From NCBI GenBank assembly GCA_947359465.1, contig OX375883.1:20423828-20487827 (forward strand): DNA of 64,000 nucleotides. The letters run 5' to 3'. The position numbers were made by a program, and so were the translations under genes. A model generated the notes under the pieces. The model was given only the letters and a program-made list of their open reading frames with translations, did no database searches and was not told the origin of the DNA. Below, one piece after another: positions 30,937 to 41,960 of the stretch (its first letter is position 1; every line of letters starts with the position of its first letter). The DNA is from Metellina segmentata. Its lineage: Eukaryota > Arthropoda > Arachnida > Araneae > Tetragnathidae.

Positions 30937-33621
30937 TTAGAGTCGGTTACCATTGGAAAGAGGAGCTGAATTGAGGATTGCCCTCGGACGCTTGTGATTT
31001 GAAATGGATCGATGGTCATACCTGGGGATTTGCGCTACTGCTTGGTTTTCATTTAGAGTTAGCGATCTATAGAATTTTTTGCTAATTTTTCCGAAGAACT
31101 GTTTGAGTTCAAGGATTTGGAGTTCGTCTCGAATTTTAACATTCCTGTAGAACCAGGGGCTGTTAGTTATAATTCTTAAGGTGGAGTTTTGCAGAGCTTC
31201 TAATTTATTCATGTGGAATTTAGCAGCATATCCCCAGACCTGACAGGCATAGCTGATTACTGGTCTTAGCAAGGATTTGTATATGAGCAATTTGTTTTTA
31301 ATTGACAATTCAGAGTTCCTTCCAATAAGGGGATAAATAATGCTACGTGTTGTAAGGAACTTGGCTCTAAGGGTGGAAACATGTTTATTCCAAGTTAAAT
31401 TTCTGTCCAACGTGACACCGAGATAAGTACAATTATGGGACCAAGGGATAGTTTGATTAAAAAGTTTAACAGGTTGAGGTAGAATTCTTTTCTTGGTGAA
31501 AATAATAGCTTGACATTTGTCAATATTGATTTGGATTTTCCAACTAACAAGCCAGGACTCGAGTGCGTGGAGGTAATTTGTTAGTGTATTGGTAATATTT
31601 GGTAAGTAATTACTTTGTGCCAGTATTGCAGTGTCATCAGCAAACATGCAGAGTAGTGAGGTAGTATCTTGTGGGATGTCGTTCACATAAAGATTGAATA
31701 ATTTGGGTCCTAGAATGGACCCTTGTGGTGTGCCAGCCTGAATGGCACGCTTAGTGGATAGTGTTTTATTTATGCGGACGACAAAATGCCTACTTGTAAG
31801 GTAGGAATAGATAAGGTGTGTGAGTGAGGCAGGGAAGCCATATGTAATGAGTTTGTGAATAAGTCCATTAACCCAAACACGATCAAATGCCTTTGCTATA
31901 TCCAGTAGAACTGCACCAGTGCTTTTCCTAGCTCGAGTACCTTCGATGATATGTTCAGTCACTCTTAGGAGTTGATGGGTTGTGGACAGCTGTTTCCTAA
32001 AGCCAAATTGTTGGGGGATGAAAATATTTGCTCTTTGGCAATGATCCTCCAATCTGAGATTAATGATGTACTCAGCTGTTTTGCTGAGTACGGTAAGTAG
32101 GCTGATCGGTCGGTAGCTGTCAGGTTTATCAGATGGTTTATGTGGCTTTAGGATGGGGACAACCACAGCTGTCTTCCAAGATGAGGGGAACAGTCTTAAT
32201 GACAAAATAGAGTTGACAAGGGTTGTCAGCTGAAAAATCGTTTTCGTTGGCAGGTTCCGTATCATGACATTTGAAATAGCATCAATACCAGGGCTTTTCT
32301 TTTTCTTCAGATTTTCGATATAGCAAAGTATTTCAGACGGTTTGGCAGGCTCAATTTGATCAGTGGGAGTAGTATTAAGGAAATTTCTTAGTGATGTATT
32401 TACTTTATTAATAATACGTGGATTGGATATGTTGTTTTCACGGAACTGTAGCTCAAGGCTATTGGCCATTATTTCGGCCTTTTCAGTGTCCGTGTATGCA
32501 ATACCAGCTGGCCCTTTAAGGGGTGGAATTTTGTGGGAAGTTTTCTTAAATTTTTTAATAGCTCTCCAGATTGACCCATCCTCAGGCGTAAGTGAGGTGA
32601 TATAGTCAGTCCAGTTTTGCTGTGTGTGTTCTTGGATCGAGTCCTTAAACTTTTGTTGGGCCCTGTTCATCAAGGTTTTGTCAGCTGCTGATCTGGTCCG
32701 CTGCCAAGTTTTACGAGCTCTGTTTTTAATTTTAATGAGCTCTCTCAGGTGTTTGGGGAGGTAACTAACCGGAGCGCCGTGAATGGTTTTCCCCGATGCA
32801 AGGAAAGCGCCGCTAATGTTTTTTGTGAGTTCGTCTGTATTGGAGTTAAGCTCCTCTTCTGTATTGGATGTAAAGTCAGTGTATGGAATGTTATTTAGAG
32901 CTTTGGTGAAATTAACCCAGTTGGGTTTAAATACTCCAGTGGACCCAGGTACGGCAGTATTGGTGTCAAACACCATCATGACAGGATTGTGATCACTCGA
33001 CAATTCTGACAGTGATTCCACGGTGTAATTATAGGGGAAACCCCTGATCAATGCTAGATCAATGGTATTAGCACTGTTGAATCCGTACCTCGTGGGCATG
33101 TCAGGTGCAGCTATTTTCAATCCTGCGTTAGACGCAAAGGAGTAAAGTTGTCTTCCTTGTTTGTCACTATTTCTGCAGTTCCAATGGCTGTGTTTTGCAT
33201 TCATGTCACCAGCAATGATAATAGAATTATTAATGTTAAGCAGGGATTCGAGATCCCAAGTGAAAGTGGATGGTGAAAAGGTTTTGATGTAGCTGGAGAC
33301 AAGTGTAAGTGGGTTAAGATTGTGAAGTTTAATTGTAATTACTGTGGCTTCAATTATGTGTAGTCTAGGTGTTGTGACTCGATGATGTGGGATGGCCCTT
33401 TTAATAAAAATACCAGTGCCGCCACCGCGGCCTATGGTCCTAGGGGTACTGTAAAATTCATAGTTTGGCAGCGAGACCTTCTGACCAACTTTTAGGAAAG
33501 TTTCTTGAATTAAAATAACATCGGGTTTATGCTCATATACAAAGTCCCTCAATTCGTGAACACGGGATTGAAGGGACTGGGCATTCCAGTAACATAGTTT
33601 CAGACCAGTTGTATTCATCAT
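30937..33621 (-). CDS. LINE ORF2: endonuclease and reverse transcriptase, intact
   Basis: An uninterrupted 894-codon frame. Residues 1-225 are the apurinic-like endonuclease that nicks target DNA: N13 in YWNAQS, E40 in LIQET, D139 and N141 in GDMNAKH, D188 in TIDLAL, and D210-H211 in SSDHNP are all present. Residues about 460-740 are the reverse transcriptase: SYRPISLL, LLDIAKAFD (D574), AGTPQGSILGP, and FADD at 660-663. There is no RNase H, which fits the Jockey clade. The start ATG overlaps the ORF1 stop in a TAATG pentamer (one shared base), suggesting termination-reinitiation as in other bicistronic LINEs. All key catalytic residues are intact, so the protein may still work if expressed. 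The truncated 5' end makes that unlikely from this copy. Confidence 0.93.
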   Translation of the reverse strand: MMNTTGLKLCYWNAQSLQSRVHELRDFVYEHKPDVILIQETFLKVGQKVSLPNYEFYSTPRTIGRGGGTGIFIKRAIPHHRVTTPRLHIIEATVITIKLHNLNPLTLVSSYIKTFSPSTFTWDLESLLNINNSIIIAGDMNAKHSHWNCRNSDKQGRQLYSFASNAGLKIAAPDMPTRYGFNSANTIDLALIRGFPYNYTVESLSELSSDHNPVMMVFDTNTAVPGSTGVFKPNWVNFTKALNNIPYTDFTSNTEEELNSNTDELTKNISGAFLASGKTIHGAPVSYLPKHLRELIKIKNRARKTWQRTRSAADKTLMNRAQQKFKDSIQEHTQQNWTDYITSLTPEDGSIWRAIKKFKKTSHKIPPLKGPAGIAYTDTEKAEIMANSLELQFRENNISNPRIINKVNTSLRNFLNTTPTDQIEPAKPSEILCYIENLKKKKSPGIDAISNVMIRNLPTKTIFQLTTLVNSILSLRLFPSSWKTAVVVPILKPHKPSDKPDSYRPISLLTVLSKTAEYIINLRLEDHCQRANIFIPQQFGFRKQLSTTHQLLRVTEHIIEGTRARKSTGAVLLDIAKAFDRVWVNGLIHKLITYGFPASLTHLIYSYLTSRHFVVRINKTLSTKRAIQAGTPQGSILGPKLFNLYVNDIPQDTTSLLCMFADDTAILAQSNYLPNITNTLTNYLHALESWLVSWKIQINIDKCQAIIFTKKRILPQPVKLFNQTIPWSHNCTYLGVTLDRNLTWNKHVSTLRAKFLTTRSIIYPLIGRNSELSIKNKLLIYKSLLRPVISYACQVWGYAAKFHMNKLEALQNSTLRIITNSPWFYRNVKIRDELQILELKQFFGKISKKFYRSLTLNENQAVAQIPRYDHRSISNHKRPRAILNSAPLSNGNRL

Positions 33622-34347
33622 TAAGGAGTTGATATGCTATTAATTTTATTTACAAGGGTGAACAGTTTGTCAGATGGTTTGGAAAAGTTTTTTAAAACTT
33701 CCAACAGTTCAGGAATATTGACTCCTTTGAAAATTTCTTTTAATTCCTGGAAGAGATCCAGGATGGATTTGATATCATTTAAGTCCTTGAGAATGGAACT
33801 GGTCTGAACTGCGGGTCGTTCAGAAGTCAGAGCGGTATGGGCTACCTCAGTGTTTACTGGGTGACTGTGTTTAGGAATTGGGCCTTGGGCACGTTGGGCA
33901 TACGTAATTCCGGGTTGCACTGATTTTTGTGCAAAGGACCGGGGTTTGGGAAATCTAGGGCAGCCACGGTAATTAGCCGTGTGCTTTTCATTGCAGTTTG
34001 CACAAACTGGCCCTTTGGACTTATTTTTGCACTCACTTGAAATGTGTCCTTCGCCGCAAATAACGCAACGAGGTAGCATTTTACAATTATCACTACTGTG
34101 ATTGAAGTGTTGGCATTTAAAACACTGAGGCACCCCTCTCTTGTTGATGAATTTGGTGACTTCCACCACTACAGACATGAAATTAGTAAGTTCATAAATT
34201 TCCTGGGCTTTTTCCCCAGAGGTTAAGTGAACTTGGAATATTGGAAGGGGACGTTTAGTTTGCCACTTTTTTAATTGATTTACCTTGGTCACTGGAAATC
34301 CAAGTGCCAGGAGATCATTTAAGATTACATTACATGGGGTTACAGGT
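33621..34347 (-). CDS. LINE ORF1 (gag-like), 5' truncated
   Basis: The open frame reads PCNVILNDLLALGFPVTKVN from the truncated element start (about 34,335), through FQVHLTSGEKAQEIYELTNF. Three Cys/His knuckles follow in tandem: CFKCQHFNHSSDNC, CVICGEGHISSEC and CANCNEKHTANYRGC. This is the C-terminal half of a Jockey-type ORF1, a nucleic-acid-binding protein that packages LINE RNA. It ends in a TAA that overlaps the ORF2 start. The listed GTG at 34,292 is not a real start; the frame is open further upstream and simply ends at the truncation. Confidence 0.88.
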
Positions 34348-34360
34348 AAAAGTTAGAATG
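34348..34360 (-). repeat. 13-bp target site duplication, right copy
   Basis: An exact copy of 30,277-30,289. Just beyond, the minus strand has GAGAAGGTAAGTAAT, a strong-looking 5' splice site, perhaps part of the YqaJ-domain relic. Confidence 0.9.
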
Positions 34361-34435
34361 ATTACTTACCTTCTCCAGCAACAGTTAAATACCATTCTCA
34401 CTTAATCACGTGTCCTTCTCGTCATTCAGACGAGT

Positions 34436-35110
34436 TCATTGAAAAATGTGGGGATGGTCATACTGTTTTGGCTCGTCAGTGTATAAGCTTTTCTCGTAGG
34501 ACTTGTGTTTCAAAAGCCTTATGTCTCTTTCCAACTTCCTTCCCCGCATCATGGCAACAGTGTCTTTAAGCGTACTTGCACCTAAAACAGTTTCAACAAA
34601 CGAACCGTCCAAGGTATGGCAATGAGCACCCTCGTGCACTTTGGAGGCTGTTATTCTGCCATAACGGAGCTCAAAACATATGTTACTATCAGACTGTTGA
34701 ATTGTTTCATTTGCTGCTTTAGTGCAAAATGCTTCAGACATTTGTAAAGAACACTATGCAAGAAATTCGTCTGCAGTGGTTACATGCTGACCATGAAAAA
34801 ATTTAAAAGCAAATGATGTAGAGACACCCTCTCTACAAAAGAAGCTTGTTTGTGGTATTTGGTAAGTACAGTGTCATCTTCTCCTAGAATTTTCCTCTTT
34901 TCTAACACAGCATTTAGGAATAAACCATCACTTGGTGGCAAATGGCCCATCTCACCTTTTCCAAGATTTTTCCCTTTGATGAGTTTCAGGGATATACCCA
35001 CAGTTGACAATTTAGACGATTTCCAAAGCACGAAACAGATGTTACAGCTGGTTGTTCACTGCGACGATGGTCAGCCGGAAAGTCAATTTTATGAATATTT
35101 GTACTTGTGG
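34436..35110 (-). pseudogene. YqaJ-domain (lambda-exonuclease-like) protein relic
   Basis: On the minus strand 34,741-34,436 reads ICFELRYGRITASKVHEGAH, then GSFVETVLGASTLKDTVAMM and RGRKLE. This is the start of the YqaJ viral-recombinase/exonuclease domain seen in many arthropod genes, often of transposon or viral origin (FELR.GRITAS is the N-terminal signature). Upstream, 35,031-34,780 is an open frame (KSSKLSTVGISLKLIKGKNL, then GEMGHLPPSDGLF and ASFVERVSLHHLLLNF) that plausibly precedes the domain in the same protein. A frameshift near 34,795 and a TAG near 34,752 interrupt it. The catalytic D...E.K part of the nuclease is absent downstream. Confidence 0.6.
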
Positions 35111-35149
35111 GTGGTTATTGCATTTGCCTATATGATTGTCAGAAAATAA

Positions 35150-36188
35150 TATTTGAACATTATTAATACGTTTATTAATTATAAATTGTTTATACTCACC
35201 AGTAGAATGAAAACCAAAATTTTTTAGGAATAAATATTTTTAAGTAATGGATTAGACATTATCGTAAGATGCAGGGTCATAACATGGTTGGAGGTTAACT
35301 AATATATCACAAGTTAGATTAATTCTTACTTTCTCCGACAGTCGGCTTGCACAAACATCGATCTCGGTTGTGCGATTTAAAGTTCCGAAGGACACATTAT
35401 TTTGGTGGCATGATGGGTATGGGAGCTTGCAGAGTGCGATCTACATACGTCACGACAGGATGCATATTAACAACCTTTACCTGGAATAGAAGACATGGGG
35501 AAATTTTAAGCCCGCTGATTCGTTGGTTTCAAACTGTCGACTATGATGTCACTAAGCGACATCATCATTAATGGCGATGTTTCACGTGGACTCTGTCATT
35601 ACTCATTACTCGGTTGTTTCTACTTGAACTGAAAGCCGGTCGCAAAACCTCTGCAACATAAATAACGAATCCATACAACACATCCCCAGTAATAACGAAA
35701 GACTCCCCTGTTTCCGCCTTCTATTCTGTTCAAGGTCCCAAGTGTCCTTTAAAGTTCGAAAATGGATTATTTTTTAATCATGCTTCTAGAATCTATACTG
35801 GAATTGAAACTAAACACAAAACATTTACGATCAAATTACGAGTACATGGCACAAGCCGTTGAACTGTCGCTTGGTAATCATCTAAAAGCTATCGCTTTCT
35901 TTTTTATTAGTATTCTTTAAATAGTCATAGACGTCATAGATCTCTAGAGAGATAGCAACGAATCAGTGGGCTTCAAATTTCCCCTTGTAAGTAGAATTAA
36001 AATCACTTCCTAAAAAACAGATTAAAAAATAAAAATAAAGATGAACGTGAATAAAAACATGATTAGCTATCATCGATTCTCAGATAAAATGAAGCGATTT
36101 TTACAAACCCTCAATCCTCATCCAATCAAAGGGAAAAAATCAATGCTGTGCGAGACTATCCACCCCCCATCCCTCAAAAGGTTCGAAG
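35150..36188. other. No recognised feature
   Basis: The 74-codon frame at 35,347-35,571 shows no family features. Nothing else is supported. Confidence 0.4.
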
Positions 36189-36189
36189 A

Positions 36190-36535
36190 AGCCCCACTCC
36201 TTCAACAAACCAAAGAAACATGGCATAAAAATACACCAAGAGATAGTGCTGCATGTACCCAATTGAGCCAAAGTGAGTAATTTCCTGTGAACGAATCTTT
36301 CAACTGCCTCGATTGAAATCGAGCGTCAGATGATCTATAGGAATCACGTCTTTGTTCACCTCTGCAGGGATGACGTACCTTGTTCTCTCTATTGAATGGT
36401 ACACACATCCGTTACAGTTAATATTTAACGCGGTTATTGTAAAATAACAGTTTTATCGATCTCATTTTTGGAGAAATATTCTGTTTTCTTTTTTTCAGAA
36501 GAAAGCTATTTTCGTCAAAAGAAAGAGTAGGTTAA
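36190..36535 (-). repeat. Unknown 1.2-kb repeat, copy 3 (partial, diverged)
   Basis: On the minus strand it follows the order of copy 1: TTTTGACGAAAATAGC, GAATATTTCTCCAAAAATGA, TTCAATAGAGAGAACAAGG and CACTATCTCTTGGTG. It is the most diverged copy and covers only the first third. Confidence 0.65.
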
Positions 36536-36543
36536 CGTTTACT

Positions 36544-36855
36544 CTACGGTCCCCTTTGGCGACTTTTCCCAAAAAATCGCCAAATGTAAGATTGCGTCAA
36601 TGACGTCCATATCCAAGATGGCATCATCAACACAACATACAGAGAAACAAGTAAACAAAACTTTTCCATCCAATTTTCTGATTTAGTATAAGCAAAATCC
36701 ACACTGTGAACGTCTGCAAATGTGGAATTGAAAATGAGGATTGCACAAATAAACAATAAAATGTAAAGAAAAGAAACTTGCCCTTCACTCCCGCTAGCTC
36801 CATACGATTTCTCCATTGTTTCGGCTGTCATGATTATTTGCTCTCTTCGCCTCAT
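36544..36855 (-). CDS. Small hypothetical membrane or secreted protein, or first exon
   Basis: A 103-codon frame. Two in-frame ATGs (residues 1 and 9) precede a charged start (TMEKSYGASGSEG), then a hydrophobic stretch at about residues 28-48 (VSFLYILLFICAILIFNSTF) that could be a signal anchor or signal peptide. A second hydrophobic stretch (FCLLVSLYVVLMMPSWIW) lies near 67-84. No family is recognised. The second half overlaps a plus-strand YY1-like CAAGATGGC, so the frame there may be fortuitous. It could also be a first coding exon of a host gene cut off from the rest. Confidence 0.25.
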   Translation of the reverse strand: MRRREQIIMTAETMEKSYGASGSEGQVSFLYILLFICAILIFNSTFADVHSVDFAYTKSENWMEKFCLLVSLYVVLMMPSWIWTSLTQSYIWRFFGKSRQRGP

Positions 36856-36944
36856 CGCATGTTAAGGTCGGGTAAACACGCATTTTTGCATCCAAGCCAA
36901 ATTTTTTTTTTTTTTCGACACACTTATTCGACGAGATATACTTA

Positions 36945-37925
36945 CGGCCGTATTCACAAGTCCGAGTTAACTCGAGGATCAACGATAATCCGCGAGTTAT
37001 CGAAAAAACCGTATTCACAAGTCCTGATCCGTGGTTTAAACTGCCGTTTCGGTGTTACATTTTGATCCTCCGAAATCGGCGAGTTAACTCGCGAGTTACA
37101 TTTGACGCATGCGCAGTACCATCTTTTTGGAAAAAGAAAATGGAGGACACATTTCATTCTATGCTCAATTACAGAATTCTTGCGACGACTGAACTGGATC
37201 TGTCATTACGGAGCACCTACATCATAGCAGCTAATCTCCTCATACTAAAATTGCTTAAATGGAAAAATTTAAACATATTTTTATTGAAATTCAAAAGAAA
37301 AATGAAAATAAAAATAGCTGCGTAATCTTAACCAAGCAGCTTAGCGAAAAGATAGATGGCGCCACCTCTGTCCTCTAAGCCGGAGAGAGCGAACGGTAGA
37401 AAACGACCATGGCAGATACAAATTCGCCGTAGAATTAAAATTATTCTGTTGAGTTACTACGAATGAAAGAAAATTGATAATGCAAGTTACTTGTCACGAC
37501 ACCAACACACACCCATACTGACAAGTACAAAGATAATCAGATTACATACATCTGTCAAGACATTGTGTACAATTCTTTCTTGCCAAATTTAGGTTTCCAT
37601 AAAAATCCAATTTGAGATTAAATACCTTTGCATTTCTTTTCCCAAACTCATATTAAAATGCTGTGCGAGTCCTATTTATTCACAATTTGGAATCAATTCT
37701 ACGGCGAAGTACGTGCTTTATCAGTATGAATGCACATTCGGGTATCGTAAGCAATGTAAACAATATCATGTGATCGTGAGGAGCCAATCATAGCGAGCGT
37801 CTCATTTTAATCCCCGGATCACTTAACACGCCGTTTGAGAATACCGTTTTTGATAATCCTCGAGTTAACTCTTACTCGCGGATCAACTGATCCTCGAGTT
37901 AACTCGAGACTTGTGAATATGGCCG
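36945..37925. mobile_element. PIF/Harbinger-like nonautonomous element, 981 bp
   Basis: The termini CGGCCGTATTCACAAGTC (left) and the reverse complement CGGCCATATTCACAAGTC (right) are followed on both sides by GAGTTAACTCGAGGATCA, making TIRs of about 37 bp that extend as weaker subterminal similarity. TTA flanks both ends (36,942-36,944 and 37,926-37,928), the 3-bp TWA target typical of PIF/Harbinger. Inside is an NRF1-like GCATGCGC (37,107) and an 87-codon frame without recognised domain. No transposase is visible. Confidence 0.8.
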
Positions 37926-37928
37926 TTA

Positions 37929-39050
37929 CAGTTGGAGCAGACATACTTATTTAACGATGGTGTAATTCCCACAGTAATAAAATCGAAAGGAACGGAGCGT
38001 CGAAAAGCGATGGTGGAGGCAATCACGTAGATAGATCGAAAACACACACGTACCAACGAAGGGAACATTCGAAAAGGAATGGTATTTGAAAAAAAAAACC
38101 GGTCGAAAAGGAGTGGGTGGTATTCGAAAAACTCGGGTTTAAGGGAGTGGGTTGGGGTTGCCATTAATAAAATATAGCCAAGACTCAATACATTTGGCAA
38201 TATTCGCTTGTTTGGCAACAAAAATCAAATTTGGCACGATATCACGGTTTTCTAATATATTGTTGCCAAAACATTATTTGGTGAGCGGGGTTACCAGATT
38301 TGGAAGAAATCTAGGGGGACCGTACAGTAAAGGTCACCCAAAGAGTAGGTTTTTTGAACCTTTTTTCACCCAACTTTATTCCCCAATGCTTAACTTCTGC
38401 CACTTAATTATTTTTCATTTGATAAACAAGCAGTGTTTACAAAAATTATGATAATTTAATACGGTTTTCTATCTTTGGCACTCTAGGGTTGGGGTAGAGT
38501 CAAAATAGAGTGGGCGACTGTCTGACTGCTATAGGATGCCACGGTACTCTTTTCCATGACTTGCATATCTTTCCGGTGTTCTCTATGGAAGTTAAAAACA
38601 GTGGTTTCACAGCAGTTCTAACTGTGACTGCTCTGAAGAATATGTGATTCCAAACTGACTGAATCTGGTTGGTTGATTGAAAAGTATCTCTGCCTCTCGT
38701 AGCAACGGAATGCTTTTTATACATGTTAGAAAATACTTTTGGAGAACACTTCGAGAAGGTGAATTAAGAGTTGAGTCAGTTGAGCCATGGTTTACAATAC
38801 CAGAAAATCCAGTTCGAAACCCAGTTTTGCATTTCTTTCAGACTGAAATAGCCATGAATGTAATCAATGCAATACCATTCGATAAACCAACAATTTAAAC
38901 TCAATTGAACATATCTATTCCGCCGGTGTTAATATTTTTTTTTCTAATGGCGGGCTAAAAATTTTGACCGAAGTCATTGGCCACTACAAGGCCGGAAATG
39001 ATGGCCACTTGTGAAGGAGCACCCAGTGGGAGGGCCGTCATTGCCCCTAA
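37929..39050. other. No recognised feature
   Basis: Nothing is supported besides short frames without family features. Confidence 0.4.
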
Positions 39051-39054
39051 CAAT

Positions 39055-39202
39055 TACATCGTAATTTTGAACCATGTTCAGATGACGAAGTAACACCTAA
39101 GCTGGTATACGCTTACAAACATCCATGCCCGAACCCGTATTCGCACCGGGGACCTTCCGATCTAGAGGCTAACACCTTAACCACTATACCGGTTGGTCGG
39201 CG
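39055..39202 (-). repeat. SINE with internal deletion, minus strand
   Basis: The body part (GTAATTTTGAACCATGTTCA, AACACCTAAGCTGG) jumps directly to the head (TACGCTTACAAACATCCATG, B-box region, ACCGGTTGGTCGGC). About 100 bases of body and the whole tail are missing. Confidence 0.8.
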
Positions 39203-39339
39203 CCGGTGTTAATATAAAGCTCTTGATTTATTTCTCTAAAGATACTTTCCCACAATAAACTAATGCAGTTAACTTAAAAGCCTCTTACTCATAGCTGGTT
39301 TTTGCATATTAAAATATACGGAAATTTATTTTGTAAAAT

Positions 39340-40555
39340 ATATTTTTTAAGTAATCTCTCTCAAACTTTTAAATAATCAAATTACTTGTTTAATTTGCCT
39401 CTAATTGAATGCAAATTATTGAATTTTAATTATTAAATAATTGTCATACTTAATTTATTTTTATTATTTAACATATTTGGAACTTTTTTTATGGGGGGGG
39501 GAATAAGTGTCGATTTTGTGGTGGCGAAAGCAAAATGTTATAAAACTTTTAAGTGTCGCACTTTTTTTAGTTAGTCGTAAACAGCCAGGCAAGTGCGGTC
39601 TGAGATACATTAGATCCAATAGAGTAGTGCACACATGCCTCCGGTGCCGCAGCTCGCCGCACACGAGTCTTCGGTCTCAAGTACCTTGTTTTCATAAATA
39701 AATGGAATATAAATAATAATTACTAAATAGATGTATCCAGTAATGTCTATTTTGTTTCAAAATATAATATTTGTACACTAAGTAAGCGAAATGAACATGT
39801 TTTCTTTGATAGATATCCAATGCAAATTGCGCGAAATGAGTACTTTCGTCATTCACGGTAAAATGTGCATAGTTCGGTTTCGGCGCCGCACGTTGAAGGA
39901 CACGTGGAAGGCACGTTAGGATGTGTGCACCTAATTAATAAGCACCCGACCCCTAATGCAGAGATACACGGCATAGTACAAAAATTCACCAACAGATAGC
40001 GCTGCAGGTACCGAAAAGGTAAATTCAGTTTTTTCGGGTGAATAACACTTTTGAACGAATTTTTCAACTGACCCGATTCTAAAATGAATCGGGAATTCAC
40101 ATGGCAACGTATGTTCACCTTGTGTGCTATTTGTGCCGCATTCGTCGCACTGTAGTCGTGCACGATCGTCCGATTTCTCAGTATCCTGTTCTATATTCAG
40201 GGGTGCACACACCCTTATAGTTAATACAGGTTATAGAAAAATAAGTGTTTTTCAATCTCAATTTTCGGGAATATTGTTTCTTTTCACAAGAGGGCAATTT
40301 TCGTCGAAAGAAAGAAGTATTTTTAACTTTTTTCATATTAAATGTTCCAATATTAAAAAAAAAAATTTATCTACCACAATGTTTAGAAAAATTTCGATTT
40401 CATAACGAAATATATTTCTCTGAAGTGCTTGAGAATCCCAAATCGTACGTCCAAAATATTGAACAATCCCCACTTGAGGTTAGAGGAAGAAACTTAGTTA
40501 TGAAGTTTTGGAATTGCTGCTAGGTTTCGTAAATTTTTGTAATTCTGTTAACGCC
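39340..40555 (-). repeat. Unknown 1.2-kb repeat, copy 2
   Basis: The inverted partner of 25,590-26,830. It lacks a short block present in copy 1 (the GCCGCAGCGGCAG region near 26,550). Open frames at 39,849-40,212 mirror those in copy 1. Confidence 0.8.
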
Positions 40556-40859
40556 AGGCGAAGGGAAGACTACAAGCGGATTGACAGAGGAAGAATCCTA
40601 ATGTTAAAACTTAGACGAATCACTGCTAGATGGCGTACACTTTTTTAGTTCTGTTTGTGGTAGGGAAAATTTTGAACTGGTTTGAAAAATCCCTGTTTTG
40701 ATGCTGAATGTATTCTGTTTTGTTTTTGCTTGTGAGGTGAGGAGCTGATGGATTGCAACGGACTTTCTATTGAAAGCGGAATACTTTAATTAGGAAAAGT
40801 TAATTTGTCTTTAGGCGTATTCTTGATCGAAGAAAGATTGTATTTACTTTTCAGTTACG

Positions 40860-41185
40860 CATCCAATCTCCTTCAATTTTGAAATGTATCTTTTGATGCG
40901 TTGGATACATGCAAGAAAAATTTGTTTCAGCTTCGATTTTGAATTGTTTTACGCTGTTGCGTTTAATTAAATTTGTGAAGTGTAATTTTAGTAGAGGCAG
41001 TGAGATTGTTCGTTCTGCGATCAGTAGTTAATTTTTTGATGCATAATTAGATATAATCGAGTTTTTGAGATTGCATTATTCGAAAGTCCACAAATTGAAT
41101 ACATCTGATTCTATTAAAACAGACCATTTCTTTCGATTTTTAGATTGTTACAGGGTATGTATGCAAATTTAAAATGAAGTGATTT
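40860..41185 (-). repeat. Dispersed repeat, inverted partner of 2,545-2,905
   Basis: Shared blocks are described at 2,545. It lies directly between the 1.2-kb repeat copy 2 and the central composite copy. Confidence 0.65.
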
Positions 41186-41592
41186 TTTATTTAAAAATAT
41201 CAGTGATTTAAATAAGAATTTAAAATTTCAATTTCCTTTCTGTATTATGTGTAATAATATTGAAAATGAAATAACTATGAAGAGACGTGCTATTTTATTC
41301 AAGTTAGTTCAATAGTAAATGGGCCATTGAACTTGTGTCAGTCACAAGCCTGTTCATCAGCATAGGTTTTGTTTTAAACATTCCATGCGACTATAAATCC
41401 AATGGGCAATTTGAATCAAGCATTATACTTAAAAACGTGCCATGGCCAGTGCGACTTCATTAGTGAGACACGCTTTTTCCTAATCTCTAGCTATTTTTTG
41501 TGTGGTTTCATTTGCAAAATCTTTGGATTATTTTTTAATCTTTCATATGCCTGTGCCAAAATCTTTGCATTATTAATTTTGTATAACTTCCA

Positions 41593-41960
41593 TACACTGA
41601 TGTGCTAAAAGTCATGGGATAGCAGTATGCAAATTTACTAGGGCTCATATTGCATTAAAATGGATCAGTGCTGTCTGTTGAACTCTTGAATGTCTTTACC
41701 TGCCAAGAATTAACCAAGTTTGAACATGGAAGGACAGTTAAAGCTAAACGCATTGGCTTAATATTTCGGACATAGTTGAGACCTTGCTCCACATTGTCAA
41801 GGGTGTATCGAGAGTACCTCATAGAAGGCATTACCCATCACAAGTGCATTTGTGCTAACAGACAAATGACACTGTGTGAACTGGCTGCATCATTTATGAG
41901 GGACACACTGCATACTAGAGGCATGCCCAAGTTTCGTACAGTGAAACAGACTTGAATTTA
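41593..41960 (+). pseudogene. Tc1-like element 5' end with transposase N-terminus
   Basis: The terminal repeat CACTGATGTGCTAAAAGTCA starts after TA, as expected for Tc1/mariner. Over frameshifts the plus strand reads LTKFEHGRTVKAKRIG, LSRVYREYLIEGITHH and CANRQMTLCELAASF, the helix-turn-helix half of a Tc1-type transposase. The catalytic half and the second terminus are missing. The same terminus survives, shortened, in both arms (54,966 and 18,535). Confidence 0.75.

Larger units (their letters stand above)
30290..34347 (-). mobile_element. Young Jockey-like LINE, 5' truncated in ORF1
   Basis: A 4,058-bp element on the minus strand holds partial ORF1, complete ORF2 and a GC-richer 3' UTR of about 650 bp (30,290-30,936). 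It is framed by a perfect 13-bp target duplication (30,277-30,289 and 34,348-34,360). ORF1 lacks its N-terminal part because the element is truncated at 34,347. Base composition of the element is clearly richer in G+C than its surroundings. Confidence 0.93.
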
